DNA of 64,000 bases from Furcasterigmium furcatum (lineage: Eukaryota; Ascomycota; Sordariomycetes; Glomerellales; Plectosphaerellaceae). Position 1 is the first letter of the stretch. Each line of letters opens with the position of its first letter. A program made the position numbers and the translations under genes. The notes under the pieces were generated by a model that was not told where the DNA came from, did not search any database, and saw nothing but the letters and a program-made list of their open reading frames with translations. The stretch is taken from NCBI GenBank assembly GCA_001599815.1, contig BCIA01000001.1, forward strand, positions 2,546,934 to 2,610,933, written 5' to 3'. Shown in pieces: positions 11,385-21,395 of the stretch.

Positions 11385-11784
11385 CTTGGGGAGGGCAGTT
11401 GCCTTTTGCATTCCGGGCGGGTTCCCCTCCTTTTTGCCTCAGAGGATCCTATTATACCTAGCTCGGAAAGGGTCTGTAAGGAGCTCGTACTGGACAAGGA
11501 CGGTGACACTGGGAAAGACCCAGGTCAGGTCCAGCGGAGCAGGTGCAAGTCCTTGGAGGTGCTGTCCACGTTCCGCCTTGTGGGCCTCCCTACGTACTCC
11601 CCGCGGTAGATCAACGGGATCCACTTTGCCAAGCTCGACCCCTGAAATTGTTCCCGTCATCTCTAATTTCCTGGAGCTTCAACCTCAAGAACGTGAGTTG
11701 TCACCTTACTTTTCCCACGCGCAACTTTGCGACTTCTCCTTCACTCCTGTCACTCCTTACCCGGCACTCCCACAAATCGCCGAA

Positions 11785-12647
11785 ATGTCTTCCCCCGACG
11801 CCGCCTTGTCCCTCCTCCCACCGGACCTCTTCGACACCACGACCCTCGTCTCTCTCTTCTCGACCCTCGTCCTCCTGGGCATTGCCCTCGTCCTCTCGCG
11901 CGCGGTCCTCCACCCCTCCACGACTGCTGCCTACCGCTTCCTCTTCATCTGGCACGCCTTCGACGCCCTCATTCACTTCTTCCTCGAAGGCAGCTTCCTC
12001 TACCACTGCTTCTTCAGCTACCTCAACGTTGCCGACCTCAAGGTCTCCCAGCTCGAGGCCCTCTACCCCACTCCCTCCAACTTCCTGGGCTTCGTCGATC
12101 GCGCCTATGGATCGCAGGCCGGCGGCGAGAACCCCTTTGCGCAGCTGTGGATGGTCTACTCGAACGCGGACAAGCGCTGGGCCGGCTCTGATCTGGCAAG
12201 TCGCACTCGCGCCGCTCATCGTGCTGGAAGAGGCATCTGCTAACACGTCGCTACTCGCAGACCATCATCAGCATCGAGCTTCTCACCGTCTTCGGCGCTG
12301 GCCCCCTGGCCGTGTACATCTGCTACCTCATCGCGAAGCGGGATCCCAAGGTCAACTTCTGGCTGGTCGTGATTGCCACGGCTGAGATCTACGGCGGTAT
12401 GTCCCCCCTCACAGCTCCTTGGGCAGGCAAACAGACGGCTGACCTTGATACCCTAGGCTGGATGACCTTCTGCCCCGAGTGGCTTACCTTCAACCCCAAC
12501 CTTGACACCAGCAACTGGATGTACCTCTGGCTCTACCTCGTCTTCTTCAACGGTCTCTGGGTCATCATTCCGCTCTATGCGCTGTATGTCGCCTTTGGCG
12601 AGATCAGCAAGGCGTTCGATGCACAGCAGGTCGCGAAGAAGAGGTGA
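11785..12647 (+). CDS. EBP/EXPERA-domain protein, sterol delta8-delta7 isomerase-like
   Basis: Exons 11785-12195, 12261-12396 and 12457-12647 encode 245 residues. Intron 1 is a non-canonical GC-AG intron (donor GCAAGT); intron 2 is 60 bp and stop-free in frame. Four to five membrane helices are visible: about 19-40, 52-75 (HAFDALIHFFLEGSF), a pair around the IISIELLTVFGAGPLAVYICYL segment, and one near YLWLYLVFFNGLWVIIPLYAL. The His and Glu of the HxxDxxxHxxxEGSF motif and the Glu of SIELL correspond to catalytic residues of mammalian EBP, which moves the sterol double bond from C8 to C7 in the ER. Filamentous fungi also use the unrelated ERG2, so the in vivo substrate is uncertain. It converges with the nuclease gene. 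Confidence 0.88.
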
Positions 12648-12980
12648 TTTGGAAGCTGTGGTGGCCGCGGTTGCGGAGATGTTATGGAGGGGATGATATC
12701 ATGCCACAGTGAGTACGACATGCGGACGCGGATGGGATCTGCACAGCACCACTCGGGAGGACACTGTTAGCCGATATATACATTAATTAGCTGAGCCATT
12801 CTTACTACAGAGGCCAGAAGGAAGGGCCATCTCACCCTGCTCTACTATTGAGCCGAACAGGCGGGCACGACAGCCCAATAACACACACGATACATCACGC
12901 TTCACGTTTCTCTTCGAATGACAAGCGAGCAATTTATTCGCCATGTCTTTCCCCCAAGTACGTCCAACTAACTACACCCC
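12648..12980. other. short intergenic region between convergent genes
   Basis: About 330 bases holding the 3' ends of the sterol isomerase and nuclease genes. Nothing else was recognised. Confidence 0.5.
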
Positions 12981-14072
12981 TTAGTTGCCGCCGTTGGGTC
13001 CGCCAACCCAGCTGGGGTTGCGGTCCAGAATGACCTCGCGGTCATGGAAGCAGTTCTCGACAAGCTTGTTGAACCAGGTGGCGGTCCTCAGGACGGCCTT
13101 GGCCATCTGGATCTCGGCGATGGGCCAGGCGCCCTCGGCGTAGCCGCTGGTGAGCAGGTCGGTGCCCTCGGTGACCTGGCTGAAGGCAAAGTCGCAGTTC
13201 CACTCGTTGGCGTCGCGGGCCCAGGCCATGGGGCAGGCCATGGGGGTGCCGGGGGAGGAGCACTTGAGCCACTCGGAGGTGGGCGTGAAGAGCGTGTCGT
13301 TGCGGATGCGGTCGACCATGTTGGCGAAGAAGGGGTCGAGGGTGTCGCGGGAGAAGGCGGTCACATTGGCGAGGGAGTAGACGATGCGGCCGTCCCAGAT
13401 CTGGCCCGGGGTTAGCACTGATACGCCGAGTAGCACTATGGAGTTTCCGTTTTTGCAGTTCTGAGGATCGTGGGCAAGACTTACAGCGTGCAGGTTGGTG
13501 TCGACTCCACCAAAGTTAACGGGGATGTCGTTGCCTCCGCGGGCGATGCCAGTGACGTGCATGGGCTGGGCGATGTCCTGGGTGAAGTGAGTGATGTACT
13601 TGACGGCGTTGGCGCACTTGGAGTCGGTGCCGTTGGTGAGACGGCCGAGCTTGGCATCCCTGACGCAGCTCTTGAGGGTCTGGGTCTCGTTGGCGATGGC
13701 GCTGACGATGCAGCCGCCCTCGGTGCAGTCGCGGTTGAAGTAGACGTTGCACAGCTGGGGAGGCTCGTCCGAGGGGTTGATCCAGTGCCAGGTTGTCGAG
13801 TGACGGCCCTCGTCAGTGCCACGGTGCTGGTCGGCCCAGGCAGAGACGAGGCCGAGGCTGCCCTTGTTCTCGGGCTCGAGGATCTTGCCCAGGATCTCCT
13901 TGGTCTCGGGCGTCAGGAACTCCTCGCTGGCGAAGCCGATCTGGTGGTGAACTGACTGGAGTCAGGTGGCTTTCTGAGCATTCAGCTGGCAGGGAAACTC
14001 ACCATCGGTGTTCCAGGCGAGAGCCGGGGCGGCGAGAACGCCGGCGAGGGCGACGACCTGAGCAGTGCGCAT
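12981..14072 (-). CDS. secreted S1/P1-type zinc nuclease
   Basis: Exons 14072-14003, 13951-13485 and 13400-12981 (introns 51 and 84 bp) encode 318 residues. A signal peptide (residues 1-19, ending APALA) precedes Trp20, which becomes the N-terminal Trp that binds zinc in this family. All other expected ligands are visible: His25 in WNTDVHHQIGF, Asp of SAWADQHR, His of STTWHWIN, His/Asp/His of ITHFTQDIAQPMH, and His/Asp of TNLHAIWD. Cys residues and several NxT/S sequons fit a secreted glycoprotein. The enzyme cleaves single-stranded DNA/RNA and removes 3'-phosphates, a phosphate- and nucleotide-scavenging role outside the cell. Without splicing the first exon would run into a stop, so the short signal-peptide exon is needed. 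Confidence 0.94.
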
Positions 14073-17000
14073 TATCGTGTCTTGCGATTACTAGAGACTG
14101 ATGAAATCGAGCTGGAGCGACAGCGGGCCCAATTGATCGGCACAACAAGAGCAATGGAGAGCAGTGACAGCTGGCTAGAGGGCAGGAATCCCGACAGGAC
14201 GGGCACCGCCGACATCTTGTATTACTTTTTTTCTTCGGCGTCCCCTCCCCTCGTGGGTTGCAGTGCCGATCTATCCACCAGCTTAGCTGCGCGTCGCCTC
14301 CCGTTGGTCTATCTCTCGGCCTCTGCAGCTGAGTGGCGGGCCCCTCCGAACCATCAGGCCGGACCTCTGCGATGCTAAGGCGCGAAGAAGCCAGGAGTGC
14401 GAGTCCTCGAGGCGCGGAGAGGGCAGGTAGTTGTGGTGTTTTGCGGGTACGGAGAGATTTGGTGCCTGTCCACCTCCTCAATCGGGTAACGGCTCGGGCA
14501 GGGATTGGCCCAGTGGCAGATAGCCTATGTGGGGAAGTGAGATAAGGGGGGAATCCCGTTGCGGCATCCCATCACGTGGCGACGGTGCCCTCTCTCAGTC
14601 ACCGCATCTTCCACGGGCCGCCAAGATGATGTCCCACGTGCGTGAAAGGGGGGGATGCACGTGTCGGGGTTTGCAGCGATCTGTGGAAGTCAGTCCGTCC
14701 TCATGAGGGGGACAGGATCATGTTGATGATGCTGCGAACCAAGAGTTGGTCACACATTTGCGGTCGGCACGCCGGACAAGGTGCCGAGTCGTAGAAACTC
14801 GGAGTGCGGCGTCAAGTGAGGGGGAGATGAGACTTCAGATAGTCCGTCTTCCTCGTGCCGAAGACCCGAGCCAGAAAAGCCGCGATACCGCATGAAAACT
14901 ATGCTCGGTGCTTGCTTCCGAGCTGTGGTTCGCGCCGCAGATCCAGCCAGAGATGACGAAGGGGCTGCAGGAGGTGTTTGCGCAAGGCGTCGGGTCGATG
15001 TGACGGCGTCACGAGATTCAACCATGGAAATTGGTATGTGGTTGAGAAACTGGTTGGCAGGGGCTTGGGAGTGTGCTTCCTGCGTGCCAACTTCAAAGCC
15101 CGGGGACGTGGCGCAGCCGAAGCTCTCAGGAGCAGCTCCATGTCGGCCTCCGAGGTCTCAAGCTCTGCTTCAGGTCGATTACATGGCGCCGAAGGACCTC
15201 TTGGTTGCCTACCGCGTTACGCGTAAAGATAGTTCAAGATCAAGACGCTCAAACTTCCTCGTGTCCAGGCTCTTGACCAGGAGGTCGAGGAGAATATCGG
15301 GCCTGAAACGTTGACAGGTGGCGGGCTTGGCTTCGCCTGACGTGCAGGGCGGGGAGCCCGAGCATCTCGTTCACGTCCAAGACGATGGTCCTCAATTTAG
15401 ATGCGGAAATTTTCAAGACAGATGTCAGACGACTTTGTCGATTTCCCTGATCACAATTGTCAGTCTGCTGCTGACAGTGACTGACTGCTGGGGGCTGCCC
15501 TTCTCGAAGCTCGGTGAGGATGCGATGCGATGCGACGTCGTACCCGGACCGAAGATAGCTGTTATGAGGGCCCGAAGTCAAACAGGAAACTGCAGCACCG
15601 AAGACCGACCCGTGGATAGTGAAGGCTGGAAGCCGCCGTCGCAATCGTCGGGCATTGGAAATTCTCGATAGATAACGAGGTCGCATTTCAGGGACGAGAA
15701 GGAGGTTCGCGTCGTCGAATGGGGAGCGATATGAGACGACATGGAGGAAACGAGAACCATAGTTCGGACCCTTGGACGACCCAAGACCCAAGAAGATCGG
15801 ATTTAGAAACCAGCTGGACGAATGACGACCTGAAGCATCTCCCCTCCCAAAGGAATGCAGAGAAGGACCTCGAATGCGTGGTTGTCCGGGAGGGAAGAAA
15901 TCCGGTCGCGCTCGGATCCGCGTCCAAGCACGGGTTTGATCCGCGGCTCGGCAGGCTCCGAGCTAAGCCGTTTCGGGGCTAGTGCGGGGCATCCGAAGCT
16001 CAAGACGGACGCCAACCCCAGCTTCGACTGAGCCAGGGAGCAATGCCGAAACTTGAACTTGTCACATCACTGCTTCACATTCAAGGGCCACTTTCATGCT
16101 TCCCAGCCTGGCCAGCCCCGATGGACGATTCCAGATCTTCCAATGCTACACCAAAAATTGCCATGCTGGGTGGGCGACACAGGTTTTCGGACTCCAGTCC
16201 AGTCCCCCACCGTGAATGTCCGTCCGTGGACCAGCATCATGATCGTGAGAAGTCTCACATTGGGCCCCGATCCATACTTGCTCGACCAAATTCGTCCACG
16301 GAGATTCCATCTTGTCTGAACTCCAGGACTCAGTATTCATCTCGTACGATCCATCATCCGTTGAGATTCTTCTGCCTCCAGAGCCACCTGGCCACCAACG
16401 CCACTGCATGAGACCAAGCAGCCGCACCAGCGTCCTCGATAGCACACCTCGTGGCACGCCACGGATCTTCCTTGGCCACCGACGTCGTTATTCCAATTCT
16501 CTATACAGACTAACACCCGCACCCCCCTGGCCAAGTGAGACTGGGCAAAGTCGATGGTGGTTTGGCTAAGGTACGGACTCCTACCGTTCCGTGCGGACCC
16601 CTCAGACCTCTCCTCCTCCCACGCCACCTCCCTCCCTGTCATTGCGAACCAGATCTGCGAGTGGCTACTCGTCGAGCTCCTCCCTGCACGGCTGCCTCTG
16701 CCGCCTCCCTCGCAACCTCGCTCTGGAGAACGTCCGAATCTCGCCTAGTGCCCGCTCAGCACCTGTTTCGTCCCGCTGCCCTCGACTCGACTCGATCCTG
16801 GCCTGGCCTGGACTTCGACACCTTCGATTCTTCGTTCATCTTATCCCCTCTCCCCCATCTTGATCACCCTCTCGTCCGTCTTGTCTCGACTCCCCCTTCT
16901 TCTGGTGATCATCAGCTCTTGGAAGTGACGACGTCCTGCGGACCTCGATGGCCTAGATGGTCTACGCCTCGGAATAAGGCGCTTCCATCTTCCATTCATT

Positions 17001-17118
17001 CCTTTCACTTCTCGCCTCCCCGGCTGGTCGGCTACACTCGTTTATCTCTCTCACTTTTCATACCCTTCTACCCTCTTCCGACTCTCCCGCTGAGCGGCCG
17101 GCGGATCACTTGAATATC
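14073..17118. other. 3-kb intergenic region upstream of the nuclease and of the seven-helix protein
   Basis: No recognisable gene on either strand. A group of regulatory-type motifs lies 470-590 bases before the nuclease start and is listed separately. From about 16560 onward the sequence is rich in C and T (CTCC, CCTC runs), the usual look of a long leader or core promoter for the gene starting at 17119. Open frames such as 15249-15791 have an even amino-acid mix and no family features. Confidence 0.4.
14541..14663. promoter_or_regulatory. cluster of GATAAG, GCCAAG and three CACGTG motifs upstream of the nuclease gene
   Basis: GATAAG at 14541-14546, CACGTG at 14573-14578, GCCAAG at 14620-14625, CACGTG at 14635-14640 and again at 14658-14663. 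In other ascomycetes GATA sites bind AreA-type nitrogen regulators, GCCARG binds the ambient-pH regulator PacC, and CACGTG binds bHLH factors, including phosphate regulators. Such control would suit an extracellular nuclease, but function here is inferred only from motif identity and density. Confidence 0.4.
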
Positions 17119-19263
17119 ATGGACACTTGGGGCTGGGACGATCCCCACGGGGCGATATGGGCGCGGGACAATGGCGGCGGAAGCTTCGACAACGGCATAG
17201 GGATGGGCAACGAATTCGGTGGAAGCGCGAACAGCGACTTTGCCTTGCAGGCGAACGATACTTCTAGGTCCGCCCTCATCCACCAGTTCCGATTCCAGAC
17301 GGCGAAATCTATCCGGACGTCCACGATTATACTGGCCTCCTTCAACGTGTTGGCGGCTTTCGCAACGGCGGTTGGGATTATCTGGGACAGCTATGCTACG
17401 AAAAAGCGCAATGATCCCAAGTTCAAGCTACGGTACGTCGAGTGGTCGTCGGGCCGGGCTTGGGGACATTCAGCTAACGGCATAACAGGACATCCGGCTT
17501 CGGCTTCGTCGCTCCGCCAGACACATTCCCCCTCGTCATGTCATTTGGCATCACCGTGCAAGGAATCGTCTTCGCCGGCGCCCAGTCGACCGGGCTGGGC
17601 GGAATGTTCACTCTGGGCTGTACCATTACCTCACAGCTCATGTTGCCAGGTATGCGACGGATGACAGGATAATGGAGGAGTAGTAACGAGACACTAACCT
17701 GTTGTAGCGGTTTTCATTGTCCCCTACATTCAACTTATCTTCGGCCTCGAGATGGTCCTCCGAGCAATCCGAAAACAACCCTTCCTCCCTCGAGGGAAGT
17801 GGACAGTTACCGGCTGCCTCGCCATCCTCGGTGCTGCGCTCCTCGCCACGTTCCTCGTTTCCCATTTCATCCGACCGCCCAACTTCTGCTTCCCTTCTCT
17901 CTTCTGGTTCGTGCAGTGGTGGAAAGACGGCATTTTCGTCCTCCTCATTATCATCGCTGCTGTCCTGCTCATCTGCACTATCGTCATCTTCTGGCGACTT
18001 CACTCGTGCTGTCAGGTCGACAGCAGTGAGCGAGTCGCGGCGTCGAGACTGGTCTATTACCTGGCCATTGCTATTATCCCGATTGTGAGTTTTCCCATTA
18101 TGTAGTTTATCTTCGGTTCTTGGACTAACAACACAATGACGCAGTCTCTCACAATACCCTTCTTCTACAGCCTGGTATTCTGGGATCTACGCGAAGCGGG
18201 TGGGAAACCGCTCAACTTTTCCATGATCGCGTCCGTCGTCGTCAACCTTTCTGGCCTGACGACGGGAGGCCTGCACCTCCTTTTACGGGCGAACTGCATC
18301 TCTTCTATCGGACCCACAGACAAATGTGAGGACGATAGGAAGAAATTCAAGGACGACATTCGGGTATGGCCTCCCAGTGGCGCCAGATACGAAGACCTGG
18401 ACGGCTCCAGCTACGCCGGCGGATCGCCCCGCCGCCTCAACATCACGTCGAGCCCCCGGTCCGACAAGGAGGAAGAAGAGCTGGTGGAGAGTCCTGCAGG
18501 GACTCCGACATATGAATCCCCGAATCCTCTACGGTCGAATGCCCTGAGGCCGAGCTCACCGAGAATCGAAATCCCCGAGTCTCCACGCCCCTCCAGGATT
18601 GAGACTCTCAAGACACAAATCCGCAAGTCTACTTACTCAATCTTCCCACGGGAAAACAACGTCAAGTCATTTGGCCTGCTTCCTGCTACGACATACACGC
18701 CGAACCCTACGAACATTGCTTCTGCAGAAGACGAGGGTACGGCCAACCTGGTGCCTCCACCACTTGTATTTGGCCCGGGAGTTCGCCATCGCCGGACCTC
18801 ATCTATTGGATCTCACCTCTCTCACGCCACGGTCCAAATTGGCATGAGATTTTCCAACGTCGAGGAGGCCCCTCGTATCGATTCCCGATACATGTCAAAG
18901 GTTCACGACCTCGGATGTCCATTGGAGAGGGAGAAGAACGCCTCCAAGCGGCCCAGCCCCCTCGCTGCCGATACATCTGACTATAGTGAAGACGAGGAGG
19001 GCACGCTGGTGGCTTCCACGCAACGAGACTCCTCTTCAGAAAAAGACCTGCCGCCTCTGCCCAGCGGCCAGAACACACAGCAGCCCCTTACCCTGACCGC
19101 TGCTGTCTACAGCCCAGGCAACAGCCCGGTGACCAGGGTCACCAGCCCCAAGGGTGTCGGCTTCGCCGGGACGCCGAAGCGATCCAACAGCGGCGGAAAC
19201 CGGCCGCGGTGCGACAAGGAGAACTGCAACTGCGACGGCATCCACCGACATGAGTGGATCTGA
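17119..19263 (+). CDS. seven-transmembrane receptor-like protein with long cytoplasmic tail
   Basis: Exons 17119-17432, 17489-17649, 17708-18084 and 18145-19263 (introns 56-60 bp) encode 656 residues. After a glycine-rich 60-residue N-terminus come seven hydrophobic segments at about 68-89, 118-136, 143-172, 193-212, 233-254, 273-295 and 308-331. The remaining half is a hydrophilic, Ser/Pro-rich tail with many SP sites (SPR, SPRIEIPESPRPSR). It ends in a Cys/His cluster (CDKENCNCDGIHRHEW). The topology is that of a fungal GPCR-like family, but no known class signature was recognised and the ligand is unknown. The upstream in-frame TTG at 17110 is ignored in favour of the ATG. It converges with CAX4. 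Confidence 0.82.
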
Positions 19264-19777
19264 AGAACTGTACATGAAACAGATGCGGCGTTCTCTTATC
19301 AGAGAGAACCACTTTCAGACGAGACGATTTGATGGGAAGCTTAGCATGAGAGTGCATCAGCCGTGGTGTTCAGGGGGTTTAACACTCATACATATCTTCA
19401 TACCTTTTCTTTTATTTTCTTACCATCTTTCCCGGGCGTTTCAGCCATTGATACCTATCTGTAGCTGGCGGCCGCCAGCGGTCTTTCTTGTTTCCTTTAT
19501 GTCAGGCCCCCATCTGAAATGAATACATCAAGTTCATGGGATACTATGCCACGGGAATGTCTTGATTTGTGATGAGAAGGGTTCAGTCGAAATCTCGCTG
19601 TTGGTATAGCATAGCAAAGGTAGATCTGACGAGACTCGCAAGGACATAGTGCGGTGGTGTAGCATGCAATCCTGATTCCATCTATGTACCCGAATCTCTA
19701 GCGCTTTGTATATCCGTGTGTGTGTGTGTGTGCGCCCATGAAAATGGAAGGGGGTATCAAACGTCGTCTTCAGCCTA
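19264..19777. other. intergenic region between convergent genes
   Basis: About 510 bases holding the 3' ends of the seven-helix protein gene and CAX4. Apart from a GT dinucleotide run, nothing was seen. Confidence 0.5.
19716..19732. repeat. GT dinucleotide microsatellite
   Basis: About eight tandem GT units followed by GCGC, just outside the CAX4 stop codon on its 3' side. Confidence 0.8.
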
Positions 19778-20549
19778 CTATCTCGCCTTATTCTTCTCGG
19801 CCTCCGCCCTCCTCTCCTCCCACCTCTCCCAGCCGGCCTGACACAGATCCTCCTCGAGCAACAGGTCCCTGAACCGGAACCACTGAACCACGGGGTGCTG
19901 CAGCGCCCATCCCAGTAGCCCAATGTCCCTCAACCAAGCTGTGGCCACAAACCACCCCACCGCACAGAATGCCCCCGCCGCACATCCTATGACGACCTGC
20001 TTCTCGGTATGATAACCCAGGTAGATGCGGCTCCAGGCAACCGCCGCGGCAATCACGCTCGCAAGCACGCCCCCAATCACCCTCTCGACCTTTGAGAGTG
20101 CGCGGGAGCGGTACCTCGCGTCCCTGTTCGGATCGTGCGGGGGCCTATGCCGGACGAAGAGGAAAAGGATGAGGAAGACGGACCAGAAAGCGACGAACTG
20201 GGCGTGGGAGGAGGGCATGCCGTAGCCCTTGCCGTGGATGCGGCGCGGGCGCTCCTCCTTGATGAGGCGCTTGAGAGCGAAGTTCACGGCCTCGCAGCCG
20301 AGCTGGCCAAGGAACATGAGGGCGACTTCAGCCTCGCGGGTGGACCAGATGAGGGTGGCATACACGACGCAGAGGGCTTGGGGGAGGAGGGCGAGCCAGG
20401 CGCACACGAAGGAGAGGGGGTCGTCGGGGTCCTGGAGGCGGCGGTGGTGGTTAGATTGAGCGTGGGAATGGGGGGGTTTCGCGCTGTCTTCTCACATAGT
20501 AGACGTGGGTGAGGGAGAGAGAGGCGAGGGGTCTTGCGTCGTCGGACAT
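19778..20549 (-). CDS. CAX4: dolichyl-diphosphatase (PAP2 family)
   Basis: Exons 20549-20496 and 20431-19778 (intron 64 bp, phase 0) encode 235 residues. The short first exon supplies MSDDARPLASLSLTHVYY, joined to DPDDPLSF, a conserved junction in this family. The three PAP2 phosphatase motifs are intact: KRLIKEERP (motif 1), MPSSHAQF (motif 2) and SRIYLGYHTEKQ (motif 3, catalytic His). Four or more membrane helices surround them. The enzyme sits in the ER membrane with its active site in the lumen and recycles dolichyl diphosphate released by oligosaccharyltransferase, so it supports N-glycosylation. The acidic/basic C-terminal tail is variable among relatives. It is divergent from the ITT1-like gene across 846 bases. 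Confidence 0.95.
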
Positions 20550-21395
20550 GGCGGCTGCAGGAGGGTTGATCGATCGGGCCCGAGATTAGATGTAGTTGCG
20601 GTATGCGCGCTGGATCATGCCGTATCTCCGTATCCCGTCGGTCCTGACCGCCGTCAATTGAGCTGGGCGGAGGCGCTGGTGTGCTGGAGTTTAACGGCCG
20701 GGAGGGGACAGAGTGATGCAAGAAAGAGGCCATTCAGATCCAAGCCGAACTCGGGTGGCAGTCGCTGCACCGCACCTCATCGTCATCCGGCGGAGGGACA
20801 GCCAATAGGCGCCTGTGGCGTTAAGGGTCCTCAGCGGGCCGCTCGCTGTATTTGCTCGCCGTGCGATGGCCCCGCCGAAGTTTTGCCTGCCCGTCCACTG
20901 AACGCCCAAGACAGCCGAGGAGGCCAATGACGACTTCCAGGGTCCTCCATCGGCTTTGTAATTTCGCCCCGCGACGGCGACCTGGAAGCGTCTTTCCCCC
21001 ACCCAGCGACTGCGGTGAATAGAGTCATTCAACTTCTGCTGCCTTGATAACACCCGCCGTTGTCTACGATTACAAGCTCCAAGCCCCCAGATCAACCTTC
21101 CAACGCCCTCATCCAACCCCGCCACTGAAAGGTCATCCTGTGATCTTCTCATTCTCTCAGACAATGGGCTTATAACATTTCTGATTCTCGCGGGTTGCCG
21201 CATGGCGCGAAAGAGATCACGATCATCCGGCTTCAGTACCTACGCAAAAAACCTGTCTCCAGCAACCAAACGACCTCTGCTCCCAGAGACCAGCGCCTCG
21301 CGCTCTCCCGAGAAACTGTACGAGCTCTGGCAATACTCGGAACCAACAGCACTTCATCTTGCCTCAGCGCATAGGCCCCGAAGACCGCCATCGCG
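20550..21395. promoter_or_regulatory. divergent promoter between CAX4 and the ITT1-like gene
   Basis: Two CCAAT boxes on the plus strand (20802-20806 and 20924-20928) may serve as HAP-complex sites. An ATG at 21202 opens an 80-codon frame that overlaps the ITT1-like start out of frame; see the findings. No other gene was seen. Confidence 0.45.

Larger units (their letters stand above)
9997..11784. other. intergenic region holding grg-1 3' end, a tRNA-like segment and the EBP-gene leader
   Basis: About 1.8 kb with no confident protein gene. A minus-strand open frame at 10526-10945 has a polar Ser/Glu-rich translation but lacks an early ATG and resembles no family. The part after 11250 contains a tRNA-like sequence and a perfect hairpin, described separately. 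The last 150 bases are pyrimidine-rich and form the probable leader of the sterol isomerase gene. Confidence 0.4.
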
